NCBI GenBank assembly: GCA_904377855.1
Contig: CAJFGS010000004.1
Coordinates: 696-64,695, forward strand
From: Candidatus Avimonas merdigallinarum
Lineage (GTDB): Bacteria > Bacillota > Clostridia > Oscillospirales > Acutalibacteraceae
Direction: 5' to 3'
DNA length: 64,000 nt
Position numbers and translations under genes: made by a program. Of the stretch, positions 17,762-25,861 are shown one piece after another; position 1 is the first letter of the stretch; each line of letters opens with the position of its first letter. Below the pieces are notes generated by a model. It searched no databases, was not told the DNA's origin, and saw nothing but the letters and a program-made list of their open reading frames with translations.

Positions 17762-19225
17762 ATGGACAAAATGGACAACATCACCGATATCGTACAAATC
17801 AAGCACGAGGTCCTGCGGCTCACCGCCAGGCACGCCTTCGCGGGCGACCTGTATACGGACTATGAGAAAATCCCCTATGAGATGATTGAGGGGATCAAGC
17901 CGCAGTTCCGCTGCTGCGTATACCGGGAACGGGAAATCGTCCGCCAGCGGGTCCGCATGGCGATGGGCAAGCTGCCCATCGACGTGCTGTATACCGATGC
18001 GGACAGCGCACAGGTGGTCCACGTAATCCCCGCCGCCTGCGAGGGCTGCCCGATTACCAAAATCACCGTCACCCAGAACTGCCAGAACTGCCTGGCGAAA
18101 AAATGCGCGAAGGCCTGCCCGTTCGGCGCGATTACCAACACGCCCAACGGGGCGGTGATCGACCAGTCCAAATGCCGGAAGTGCGGCAAATGCGTCGCAG
18201 CCTGCCCCTACAACGCGATTGTGGAAATCGAGCGCCCCTGTATCAAGAGCTGCCCGGTCAAGGCGATCAACATGGACAAAAACGACATCGCGACCATCGA
18301 TCCGGGCAAATGCGTCAACTGCGGCGCCTGCGTGGTGGGCTGCCCGTTCGGCGCGATTTCCGACGTCTCGATGATGGTCAGCGTCATCGACGCCCTGCGG
18401 GAGAAGAAGGAGGTCGTCGCCATGATCGCCCCTTCGATCGAGGGGCAGTTCGGCGCGGCCACCCTGCCGCAGATCAAGCAGGCGATCCGCAAGCTCGGCT
18501 TCGACGACGTGTATGAGGTCGCGCTCGGCGCGGATATGGTCGCGTACAGCGAGGCGGCGGAACTGTCCGAGCGGCGGGCCGCCGGAGAGCCGATGACCTC
18601 TTCCTGCTGCCCGGCGTTTGTGAACCTGGTCCACAAGCACTTCCCGGCGCTGGAAAAATACGTTTCCACCACCGTTTCCCCGATGGTGGCGGTGGAGCGG
18701 TATATCCGCAGCATCCGCCCCAATGTGGTAACAGTGTTCATCGGCCCCTGCATCGCCAAGAAAAACGAAGTCATGGGCAGCTATGTGGACGAAATCGACT
18801 ACGCCCTCACCTTTGAGGAGCTGTACGCCATGCTCTGCGCCCAGGGCATTGAGGTGGAGGAGACGGAGGAAGCGGCCGAGGACGCGACCCGGTACGGCAA
18901 AGGCTTCGCGGTGTCGGGCGGCGTGACCGGCGCGGTGACCGAGGTGCTCCGCGAGCGGGGCGAGGACACGGCTCTCCGGGTGCAGAAGTGCAACGGCGCG
19001 GACGAGTGCCGCAAGGCGTTGATGCTCCTGAAGGCGGGCAAGCTGCCGGTGGATTTCCTGGAAGGGATGTTCTGCGTGGGCGGCTGCATGGGCGGCCCCG
19101 CCACGCTGGAAGAGATTCAGAAGTCGAAAAAGGTGTTCGAGACCCGGCTCGGCGGCGCCGAGAACGTCACCGAAAACGTGGAGAGCAAAGGGCTGCACAA
19201 GGCCAATATCCACCGCCACGGATAA
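17762..19225 (+). CDS. Group B-type monomeric [FeFe]-hydrogenase
   Basis: 487 residues. A long N-terminal region carries several [4Fe-4S] motifs (CEGCPITK, CQNCLAKKCAKACP, CRKCGKCVAACP, CIKSCP, CVNCGACVVGCP). The catalytic domain has SSCCPAF (Cys282-Cys283), GPCIAKKNE (Cys330) and EGMFCVGGCMGGP (Cys438, Cys442). These L1-L3 variants are those of group B enzymes of anaerobes, whose physiological direction is not settled. It presumably exchanges electrons with ferredoxin. Start ATG at 17762 follows GGAAAGGC; a second ATG three codons later is possible. Maturases hydEFG are not in the window. Confidence 0.9.
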   Translation: MDKMDNITDIVQIKHEVLRLTARHAFAGDLYTDYEKIPYEMIEGIKPQFRCCVYREREIVRQRVRMAMGKLPIDVLYTDADSAQVVHVIPAACEGCPITKITVTQNCQNCLAKKCAKACPFGAITNTPNGAVIDQSKCRKCGKCVAACPYNAIVEIERPCIKSCPVKAINMDKNDIATIDPGKCVNCGACVVGCPFGAISDVSMMVSVIDALREKKEVVAMIAPSIEGQFGAATLPQIKQAIRKLGFDDVYEVALGADMVAYSEAAELSERRAAGEPMTSSCCPAFVNLVHKHFPALEKYVSTTVSPMVAVERYIRSIRPNVVTVFIGPCIAKKNEVMGSYVDEIDYALTFEELYAMLCAQGIEVEETEEAAEDATRYGKGFAVSGGVTGAVTEVLRERGEDTALRVQKCNGADECRKALMLLKAGKLPVDFLEGMFCVGGCMGGPATLEEIQKSKKVFETRLGGAENVTENVESKGLHKANIHRHG

Positions 19226-19281
19226 GCGGCGGCGGGGAAGGCGGCCGCCGGCCGGATTTCCGGCCGGCGCGGGCTCGGATG

Positions 19282-19320
19282 CAAAGCGGGGGCGCTGCAA
19301 TCTGCAGCGCCCCCGCTTTG
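19282..19320. terminator. Perfect 18-bp hairpin, probable bidirectional terminator
   Basis: CAAAGCGGGGGCGCTGCA (19282-19299) and its exact complement (19303-19320) enclose a 3-base loop. It lies between the convergent hydrogenase and DUF436 genes and carries AAAG/CTTT at the base. Confidence 0.75.
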
Positions 19321-19440
19321 GCATATATTCCCGCACGGCGTATTGAGTGCGCATGGCCTCTGCCGCCCCGCCGCCGAAGCAAGCCGGCGCACGGCTGAAA
19401 GAGCCCGCCCGCTTCTCTGCCTGCGCCCGGCCGCCGGAAA

Positions 19441-19992
19441 TTAGAGCAGATCCTCCCGGTAATGGGCGCGCTCCCCGCCGATAAACCGGGGCCGGGTGCG
19501 GGCGCAGACCAGCGGCGCTTCCCCAATCCGCTCGACCGACAGGCGCAGGGGGACGGCGACCCGCCGCAGATGCATGCCTATCAGGGTGTTGCCGATGTCC
19601 ATGCCCGCATGGGCGCGGATTTCCTCCACCGCCACCGGATCGGCAAACCGGGCGTAGGCGGCGGTGGCGAAGGAGCCGCCCGCCTTTGGCTGCGGGACGG
19701 CGTTCACGATTTCCAGCCCGTAGCGTTCCGCCGCTTCCCGCTCGATAATCAGGGCGCGGTTGAGATGCTCGCAGCACTGGGCGGCGAGGAAGACGCCCCG
19801 TTCCTTCAGCGGCGGATACAGCCCCGCGAGCAGGGCGGCGGCCGCCTCCTCGCTGGAATGGGTGCCGATCGCTTCCCCCACCATCTCGCTGGAGGAGCAG
19901 CCGACCACCAGAATCTGGCCGGCCTGCAGACCCGCGCGCTGAATCAGCTCGTTTACCGCACAGGCGGCCTGTTCGGTTATCGTTTCATACAT
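19441..19992 (-). CDS. DUF436 family protein (YwlG/TIGR01440-like)
   Basis: 183 residues. The sequence YETITEQAACAVNELIQRAG at the start and LVVGCSSSEMVGEAIGTHSS near residue 35 are typical of this conserved Firmicutes family. GVFLAAQCCEHLNRALIIER and HAGMDIGNTLIGMHLRRVAV are also characteristic. Function is not established. Start ATG at 19992 has AAAGGAG eight bases upstream; an upstream in-frame start lacks this. No operon partner; the gene stands divergent from the Smr gene. Confidence 0.85.
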   Translation of the reverse strand: MYETITEQAACAVNELIQRAGLQAGQILVVGCSSSEMVGEAIGTHSSEEAAAALLAGLYPPLKERGVFLAAQCCEHLNRALIIEREAAERYGLEIVNAVPQPKAGGSFATAAYARFADPVAVEEIRAHAGMDIGNTLIGMHLRRVAVPLRLSVERIGEAPLVCARTRPRFIGGERAHYREDLL

Positions 19993-20102
19993 AGGGGATT
20001 CTCCTTTCCGGTTTCGCCTGAACAAGGGTACGGCGGCCGCCCGCCGCGCCCCGCTTTCTTTAGTATAGCCCGGCGGCGCAAAAAGTCAACGGCGCGCGGG
20101 CT

Positions 20103-20130
20103 TGCGCTTGCCCGCAGGATGCCGTATAAT
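20103..20130 (+). promoter_or_regulatory. Promoter of the Smr gene
   Basis: TTGCGC (20103-20108), 16 bases, TATAAT (20125-20130). Its position argues that the upstream in-frame starts of the next gene are not used. Confidence 0.5.
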
Positions 20131-20170
20131 GGACGAAAGCGGAGAAAGGGAAAGGCAGGTGAGGGCGGCG

Positions 20171-20467
20171 ATGGCACGCTCACAGCCTCCGTTTTCCCGG
20201 CGGGGGTCGCCGGGGTGGACGCCGCAGTTTTCCACCGCGCAGAAGGTGGAGGTGGATATCCACCACATGACCCGGGAACAGGCCAAGGCGCATCTGGAGC
20301 GGCTTCTCAGCCGGCTGGACGGGAATGTGCGGGAAGTGGCCGTCATCCACGGGTATTCGGGCGGCACGGTGCTGCGGGACATGGTGCGGGGCAGCCTGAA
20401 GCATCCCCGCATCCGCGCAAAGGTAGTCGGGCTGAACCCGGGCGTCACCCTGCTGATTCTGCGGTGA
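20171..20467 (+). CDS. Small Smr-domain protein
   Basis: 98 residues, essentially a lone Smr domain: VEVDIHHMTREQAKAHLERL (Smr LDxHG-like motif, here DIHHM), VAVIHGYSGGTVLRDMV (HGxGxG-like loop, here HGYSGG) and a closing beta strand GVTLLIL. Smr domains of MutS2 and standalone proteins have nuclease or nucleic-acid binding activity. Here both motifs deviate slightly, so activity is uncertain. Start ATG at 20171 with AGGTGAGG upstream and a promoter at 20103-20130. Confidence 0.75.
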   Translation: MARSQPPFSRRGSPGWTPQFSTAQKVEVDIHHMTREQAKAHLERLLSRLDGNVREVAVIHGYSGGTVLRDMVRGSLKHPRIRAKVVGLNPGVTLLILR

Positions 20468-20502
20468 CCGCCGGGAAGCAGCCTGGGAAAGGTGGAAAAG
20501 GC

Positions 20503-20934
20503 ATGGATGCAATGGAATATCCGGAATCTCCCCTGCGGCCGGAGGACCGGGCGTTGCTGGAGGAAATCGCCGGCGCGAAGCGGTACCCGATCGTCCGGCT
20601 GGAGTTGTGGAGCAGCCGGGAGCGGGAACTGCGCTCCACCGCGCTCAACCATATGCGGCTGGAGAGGGCGGACGAGCCAATGGCGGCGGTCAAGGCGCGG
20701 GGCGAAGCCCTCGCCCGGCTGGAACGGGCCGGGCTGATCCTGCTGGATTACCGCCCGGCGGTCACGGTGGCCGCGGACTACGCCGTGTACCGGGAATCGG
20801 CCGTCTACCGCCAGCTCTGCGAGATGGTGGAGGAGGGGAAGACCCGGCCGGGCTTTCTGTTCGACACCCCCCACATCCGGCGGGGGAGGGCGGTGCTCAC
20901 CGCCCGGGGACGCCGGGCGCTGGCGGGGGAATGA
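20503..20934 (+). CDS. Hypothetical protein, possible winged-helix fold
   Basis: 143 residues, mostly helical and charged. It begins MDAMEYPESPLRPEDRALLE. The C-terminal end HIRRGRAVLTARGRRAL looks like the wing and final helix of a winged-helix protein, but no helix-turn-helix is obvious. It lies 35 bases after the Smr gene with GGAAAGGTGGAAAAGGC before the ATG, so probably one operon. I do not recognise the family. Confidence 0.55.
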   Translation: MDAMEYPESPLRPEDRALLEEIAGAKRYPIVRLELWSSRERELRSTALNHMRLERADEPMAAVKARGEALARLERAGLILLDYRPAVTVAADYAVYRESAVYRQLCEMVEEGKTRPGFLFDTPHIRRGRAVLTARGRRALAGE

Positions 20935-21014
20935 CGGCGCTTCCCTGGGAAGGCGGGGGCAGGCCCCGGGGCCGCGCGGTTCCGGCGGAGGGACGCAGCC
21001 GTAGGCTTTGCCCC

Positions 21015-21040
21015 GTGCAGTTCTGTGCAGTTCTGTGCAG
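21015..21040 (+). repeat. Short tandem repeat upstream of pyrE
   Basis: GTGCAGTTCT occurs twice and is followed by GTGCAG, 40 bases before the pyrE start. No known element recognised. Confidence 0.6.
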
Positions 21041-21079
21041 CAGAATGCAGCGGGATTATTTGAAGAAAGGATGGCTTTC

Positions 21080-21754
21080 ATGTCGTACAAAAAGGAATTT
21101 ATTGAATTTATGGTCCGCTCCAAGGTGCTGACCTTCGGGGATTTTACCACCAAGAGCGGGCGGAAGACCCCCTATTTCATCAATACGGGGAATTATCGCA
21201 CCGGCGCGCAGGCCGCCAAACTCGGGGAGTATTACGCCGCCTGCGTGCAGGAGCATTTCCCCCAGCCGGTGGACGCGCTGTTCGGCCCGGCGTATAAGGG
21301 CATCCCCCTGTCGGTGGCCTGCGCCATCGCGCTGTACAACCGGTACGGCCGGGACGTCAATTACTGCTTCAACCGCAAGGAAGCCAAGGATCACGGGGAA
21401 GGCGGCGTGCTGGTGGGGTATCCCCTCAAGGACGGGGACCGCGTCGTGATCATTGAGGACGTGATCACCGCCGGCACCGCGATGCGGGAATGCCTGCCCA
21501 TCCTCCGTGGGATTGCGGACGTGGAAATCGCCGGGCTGGTGGTTTCCGCCGACCGCATGGAACGGGGGAAGGGGGAGCTGTCCGCCATCCAGGAAATCAA
21601 GGAGGAGTACGGCATCGACACCTATCCCATCGTCACGGTGCGGGAGATTATCGAGACCCTCCACAACGTCCCGGTGGACGGCAAGGTCATCCTGGACGAC
21701 GAAATGCGGGAAAAGATGGAGACGTACCTGAAGGAGTACGGCATCCGGGGATAA
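21080..21754 (+). CDS. pyrE: Orotate phosphoribosyltransferase
   Basis: Forms orotidine-5'-phosphate from orotate and PRPP in pyrimidine synthesis. 224 residues, with FTTKSGRKTPYFINTGNY near residue 20, FGPAYKGIPL, NRKEAKDHGEGG (flexible catalytic loop) and the PRPP-binding VVIIEDVITAGTAM. The ATG at 21080 is favoured by AAAGG about ten bases before it; an ATG three codons earlier touches the ribosome binding site. No other pyr genes are adjacent. Confidence 0.95.
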   Translation: MSYKKEFIEFMVRSKVLTFGDFTTKSGRKTPYFINTGNYRTGAQAAKLGEYYAACVQEHFPQPVDALFGPAYKGIPLSVACAIALYNRYGRDVNYCFNRKEAKDHGEGGVLVGYPLKDGDRVVIIEDVITAGTAMRECLPILRGIADVEIAGLVVSADRMERGKGELSAIQEIKEEYGIDTYPIVTVREIIETLHNVPVDGKVILDDEMREKMETYLKEYGIRG

Positions 21755-21795
21755 AGCCGGCCCCGGCGGCAAATAGGAAAAAGCGAGCAAAAAGC

Positions 21796-21835
21796 GGAGG
21801 CCCCTGCCCATAACGGACAGGGGCCTCCCACTTTT
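21796..21835. terminator. Bidirectional terminator between pyrE and glmS
   Basis: GGAGGCCCCTG / CAGGGGCCTCC (11 pairs, 21796-21806 and 21818-21828) with AAAAAGC before and CTTTT after. The two genes converge here. Confidence 0.8.
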
Positions 21836-21885
21836 CGGCAGCCTACGGGGGCGCGGCCGCCTTTTCCGCCGCGCCCCGGGCCGGC

Positions 21886-23715
21886 TTACTCTACGGTAAC
21901 GCTCTTGGCAAGGTTCCGGGGCTTGTCGATATCGCATTTGCGGGCCAGCGCGATGTAGTAGCCCAGCAGCTGCATGGGGACCACCTCCAGCGAGGGCATC
22001 AGCAGGTCGTTGGTCTTCGGGATATAGAGGACGTGGTCCACCTCCGGCAGCACCTCCCGGTTGTCGTCGGTGGTGAGGACCAGCACCTCCGCCCCGCGGG
22101 CCTTGACCTCCTTGATGTTGGACATGGTCTTCTCGATCAGCTTTTCGCAGCAGGCCAGGGCCACCACGAAGGTGCCCTCCTCAATCAGGGAAATCGTGCC
22201 GTGCTTGAGTTCCCCGGCGGCGTAGGCCTCCGAATGGATGTAGCTGATTTCCTTGAGCTTGAGGGAGGCCTCCAGCGCGACGGCGTAATCGAGGTTCCGC
22301 CCGATGAAATACGCGTGTTCCAGGTAGGCGTACCGCTGGGCCAGCAGCTTTATCTCCCCCGCTTGGCGCAGGATGCCGGCCACCATATCCGGCAGGCGGA
22401 TGAGGGCGCTGAGAAGCCGCCGCATGTCGCGGTCGTCGATCCGCCCCAGCTTGTGGGCGATGTAGAACGCGATGAGATACAGCATGGTGAGCTGGGTGGA
22501 ATATGCCTTGGTGGTGGCGACCGAGATTTCCGGCCCGGCCCAGGTATACAGCACGTCGTCGCTCTCGCTGGCAATGGTGCTCCCCACCACGTTGACAATG
22601 GACAGCACCCGTGCGCCGCGGCGCTTGGCCTCCCGCAGGGCGGCGAGGGTGTCGGCGGTTTCCCCGGACTGGCTGACGATGATCACCAGGGATTTTTCGT
22701 CCACAATCGGGTCGCGGTACCGGAATTCGGAAGCGAGGTCCACCTCCACCGGGATGCGCGCCAGCTTCTCGATCACATATTTCCCGACCACGCCCGCATG
22801 GTAGGCCGATCCGCACGCGACGATAAACAGGCGGTTGATTTTCCGCAGCTGGGCGGCGGTGAGATGGATGCCGTCCAGGACAATTCCCCCGTCTGCGTCG
22901 ATACGGGGAGAGATGGTGGCCGAGAGCGCCTGGGGCTGTTCCATGATCTCTTTTATCATGAAATGGTCGTAGCCGCCCTTTTCCGCGCTGGTCACGTCCC
23001 AATCCACGGTCATCTCTTTTTTCTCCACCGGCCGGCCGGATTGGTCGAAGATTTCCACGGAATCCCGGGTCAGCCGGACGATTTCATGGTCGGCCAGCTG
23101 GATGACCCGCCGCGTATGGGCAAGGATGGCGGGGATGTCCGAAGCGATAAAATTCCCGATATCGGACAGGCCCACAATCAGCGGGCTGGCGTTCCTTACG
23201 GCGATGAATTCGTCCGGATGCTCCGAGCAGAGCACGCCCAGGGCGTAGGAGCCTTCCAGCTGCTGGATGGCGGTGCGGACGGCGCCGAGGAAATCGCCGG
23301 TATAGCTCCGCTCAATCAGGTGGGCGATGACCTCGGTATCGGTTTCGGACAGGAAGGTGACCCCTTCGCTCTGCAGCTGCCGTTTCAGGGCGGCATAGTT
23401 TTCGATAATCCCGTTATGTACCACCGCAAACCGGCCGCTCGCGCTCTTGTGGGGGTGCGAGTTTTCATCGCTCGGCTTGCCGTGCGTCGCCCAACGGGTG
23501 TGGCCGATGCCGACGGTCGCGTCGATTCCCTCCCCGCCGTGGATCCGCTCGCTGAGCACGCTCAGTCGGCCCTTGGATTTGTGGATGACGATTCCTCCGT
23601 CCTCCACCAAAGCAATCCCTGCCGAATCATAGCCCCGGTATTCCAATTTGGCCAGCCCTTCCAGCAGCAGAGGCGCGGCCGGCCGGCTGCCGATAAATCC
23701 TACAATTCCACACAT
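21886..23715 (-). CDS. glmS: Glutamine--fructose-6-phosphate aminotransferase (isomerizing)
   Basis: Makes glucosamine-6-phosphate for peptidoglycan precursors. 609 residues. The glutaminase half starts MCGIVGFIGSRPAAPLLLEG; Cys2 becomes the N-terminal nucleophile, which fixes the start at 23715. Two SIS domains follow (VACGSAYHAGVVGKYVIEKL, VIIVSQSGETADTLAALREA, SYIHSEAYAAGELKHGTISL) and the end reads NLAKSVTVE as usual. Ribosome binding site AAAGGA is rather far (about 12 bases). It is monocistronic with a long leader. Confidence 0.97.
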   Translation of the reverse strand: MCGIVGFIGSRPAAPLLLEGLAKLEYRGYDSAGIALVEDGGIVIHKSKGRLSVLSERIHGGEGIDATVGIGHTRWATHGKPSDENSHPHKSASGRFAVVHNGIIENYAALKRQLQSEGVTFLSETDTEVIAHLIERSYTGDFLGAVRTAIQQLEGSYALGVLCSEHPDEFIAVRNASPLIVGLSDIGNFIASDIPAILAHTRRVIQLADHEIVRLTRDSVEIFDQSGRPVEKKEMTVDWDVTSAEKGGYDHFMIKEIMEQPQALSATISPRIDADGGIVLDGIHLTAAQLRKINRLFIVACGSAYHAGVVGKYVIEKLARIPVEVDLASEFRYRDPIVDEKSLVIIVSQSGETADTLAALREAKRRGARVLSIVNVVGSTIASESDDVLYTWAGPEISVATTKAYSTQLTMLYLIAFYIAHKLGRIDDRDMRRLLSALIRLPDMVAGILRQAGEIKLLAQRYAYLEHAYFIGRNLDYAVALEASLKLKEISYIHSEAYAAGELKHGTISLIEEGTFVVALACCEKLIEKTMSNIKEVKARGAEVLVLTTDDNREVLPEVDHVLYIPKTNDLLMPSLEVVPMQLLGYYIALARKCDIDKPRNLAKSVTVE

Positions 23716-23996
23716 GGTGACGCTCATTCCTTTCTGAATTTGCATTTAGGTGCAGTTGGGGCAGGCAATGGGCGATGCCGGCCGGCGTTTCGCCGGCTGT
23801 CTGCTCCAAAGCGCGAAAGCGGGCCCCGGGAGGAAAAGGAGGCGCCTATCCCGCCCGCTTCTCCCCTTGCTTTCGGCCCGGCGGCGCCGGTTCCCCCACA
23901 CGCGTCCATACCGGGAAGGGGGCTTCCAGGGAGCTTCCCGCCCCCCCGGCGCCCGATGCGCCTTCCTCCGGTTGGGGAAACCGCAGCCGCTGCACC
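23716..23996 (-). promoter_or_regulatory. Long glmS leader without a recognisable glmS ribozyme
   Basis: About 280 GC-rich bases between the predicted transcription start and the start codon, with hairpins such as GCCGGCG-AAA-CGCCGGC. I looked for the conserved core of the glmS ribozyme on this strand and did not find it. Regulation by another RNA element is possible but unproven. Confidence 0.4.
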
Positions 23997-24001
23997 TTTG
24001 T

Positions 24002-24030
24002 ATTTTACCGCAGGAGGAAAGAACAATCAA
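24002..24030 (-). promoter_or_regulatory. glmS promoter
   Basis: On the minus strand TTGATT (24025-24030), 17 bases, TAAAAT (24002-24007). The flanking 24031-24206 is AT-rich and holds no further gene. Confidence 0.65.
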
Positions 24031-24206
24031 GGAAAATATCGCCCAAAAAGCCAAAAAACTTGTCCGAAAGTGCACAGAAATCCAACTTCTGGAAAAATCA
24101 GACTTCGGAAATAGCGCTGCGGGTATCAAACGCAGACCGTCCGGGCATACTAATCCCCAAACGTTCAAGAAAAAACAGGATGGAATCCAGCAAAGGGGGA
24201 AGGCGC

Positions 24207-25157
24207 ATGCGGCCGGCACAAAGGGCGCGGCAGAGGCTGAAGGGGAACTGGCTGACGGCCAACGCCGTACAGTGTACCCAGCTTGCCTTCGGGCTGCTGG
24301 TGCTGCTCTTCGAGCTGGCGGCCCTCCGCCTGCTGGGGCTGGGGGCGGAGAAGGTGGTGGAGGCCGGCGATCTCTGGACGGGAGGATGGCTGTACGGCGC
24401 GGTCCTGCTGGGGGCGCTGCTATTGGACTGGCTGCTGGTTTCCCCGATACGCGCCGGCCAGGCGCTCTATTACCTCCGGCTGGCGGAAACGCGGGGGGAG
24501 GGGCTTCCTCCGGATGTGGACAAGGCGGCGACCAGGGAAATCCTCCCATCAGCTCCGCCTGCGCCGTCCGAAGAAAAGCCGTCCTACCTGCTGGTGTTTT
24601 CCTTTTTCCGGCAGGGGTACGGCCGGGCGCTCCGGTGGAGGCTGGGCCTTTTCTGCCGGCGCCTGGGCTGGGGGACGCTCTGCTACGCGCCGGCGGCGCT
24701 GATCGGGGGATACCGGGAATTGCTGCGCCGGGGCGGAAGCCACACGCCCCTGGCCGACATGACGATGCTGCTTTGCACGTTTTTGGGGCTGGCGGCCCTG
24801 ATCGCCGGGTTTATCATCCTGGAAATGCTGATGCTGCGGTATCTCCCGGCGCAGTACCTTTTGGCCGGGCCGCCCGAAAAGCACCTGTTCCGCCGCGCCC
24901 ACCGGATTATGCATGCACGCCTTGGCCAGACGGTTGGACTGTATCTGGGATTTGCGGGCTGGCTGGCGGCCTGTTTCGTACTGCTGCCCTATTTCTATGC
25001 CGCCCCGCTTTTCCAGACCACCCGGGCGCTGACGGTCCTCGGCTTCCTCCGCCATGAAAAGCCGCAGACAGAGCGGGAGAGGAAAAAGAGCGCCGGCGCT
25101 GGGAAAAGGGCAGTGCGCAAACGCGTCCCGGCGCCCGCCGGCGGGCAGGAAAGCTGA
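24207..25157 (+). CDS. Hypothetical multi-pass membrane protein
   Basis: 316 residues with about five hydrophobic segments (near residues 22-45, 62-82, 155-175, 190-215, 245-275). Between spans two and three lies a soluble stretch with PSAPPAPSEEKPSYLL. The C-terminal tail is strongly basic (ERERKKSAGAGKRAVRKRVP). The opening RLKGNWLTANAVQ faintly recalls the DUF975 family. Start ATG at 24207 has GGGGGAAGG upstream. Not in an operon with either neighbour. Function unknown. Confidence 0.6.
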   Translation: MRPAQRARQRLKGNWLTANAVQCTQLAFGLLVLLFELAALRLLGLGAEKVVEAGDLWTGGWLYGAVLLGALLLDWLLVSPIRAGQALYYLRLAETRGEGLPPDVDKAATREILPSAPPAPSEEKPSYLLVFSFFRQGYGRALRWRLGLFCRRLGWGTLCYAPAALIGGYRELLRRGGSHTPLADMTMLLCTFLGLAALIAGFIILEMLMLRYLPAQYLLAGPPEKHLFRRAHRIMHARLGQTVGLYLGFAGWLAACFVLLPYFYAAPLFQTTRALTVLGFLRHEKPQTERERKKSAGAGKRAVRKRVPAPAGGQES

Positions 25158-25361
25158 ACGGGGAATGCCGTCCAAAAGCAGCGGATTCGTCCGCCCCCGC
25201 GCAATGCCCGGGGCGGCGTTCAGGGCGATGCCCCGGACGGTAGCCGCCCTGTCCCCCACGCCGGGAGGCCCCGGCAGCCCGCGGCCTTGTAACGCTCGCC
25301 GCTGGGGGCACAGCCGGCTTCTCGGCCCGGAAAGCACGGCCGGTCATAAAGAATAAAAAAA

Positions 25362-25393
25362 CTCCTCCCCGTCTGATGTGCAGCGGGGAGGAG
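25362..25393 (-). terminator. Terminator of the abrB gene
   Basis: CTCCTCCCCG / CGGGGAGGAG (25362-25371, 25384-25393); on the minus strand it is followed by a run of seven T. The plus-strand side also has CTTTT. Confidence 0.85.
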
Positions 25394-25415
25394 CTTTTGC
25401 TGTATCGTCACCGGA

Positions 25416-25661
25416 TTACAGTTTGCTGGCGATATCCTTGGCGCAGGAGCTGCAGATATTGCGGTCCTTATATACCGTAATATCGCGGACATTGCCGCAG
25501 AAAATGCAGGCCGGCTGGTATTTCTTCAGGATAATCGTATTGTCCTCTACTAAGATTTCCAACGAGTCGCCTGTTTCCAGTTCCAGCGTGCGCCGAAGCT
25601 CAACCGGCAGCACAATACGGCCCAGATCGTCAATCCTACGTACGATTCCTGTGTACTTCAT
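25416..25661 (-). CDS. AbrB/SpoVT-family transition-state regulator
   Basis: 81 residues. The N-terminal swapped-hairpin domain MKYTGIVRRIDDLGRIVLPV with ELRRTLELETGDSLEILVED binds DNA as a dimer. The C-terminal half has CIFCGN and NICSSC, a likely zinc knuckle seen in clostridial AbrB. Such proteins control stationary phase and sporulation genes. I prefer the ATG at 25661 since the ribosome binding site AAAGG sits nine bases upstream; the ATG at 25670 abuts it. It stands divergent from spmA. Confidence 0.92.
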   Translation of the reverse strand: MKYTGIVRRIDDLGRIVLPVELRRTLELETGDSLEILVEDNTIILKKYQPACIFCGNVRDITVYKDRNICSSCAKDIASKL

Positions 25662-25722
25662 GTTTTCCATCCTTTCCGCCCGGTTTTACCCAGACTGTCG
25701 AATTACCAACTATTCCGTAAAA

Positions 25723-25751
25723 ATATTACCATTTAATTTCCATTTTGTCAA
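25723..25751 (-). promoter_or_regulatory. abrB promoter
   Basis: On the minus strand TTGACA (25746-25751), 17 bases, TAATAT (25723-25728). Close to consensus. Confidence 0.8.
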
Positions 25752-25861
25752 CGGATGCCGCCTATTTTTCGGGACATATCCATTCCTGCTTTTTCATAAA
25801 AATCAATGTGGAAACCACGGAAAAGAAACAAGAATTTGTGGGAAACAGGAGGGAATCGGCG

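Noticed and set aside
19462..20934. Plus-strand frame of 490 codons covering the DUF436 gene, the Smr gene and the hypothetical gene
   Set aside because: Only its last 143 codons (from 20503) have a start with a ribosome binding site; the rest is shadow.
23716..23996. glmS ribozyme
   Set aside because: The conserved core could not be found on the minus strand by eye, so I list only an unidentified leader.
22033..24114. Plus-strand open frame of 693 codons opposite glmS
   Set aside because: Antisense to a clear glmS. Composition is typical of GC-rich shadow frames.
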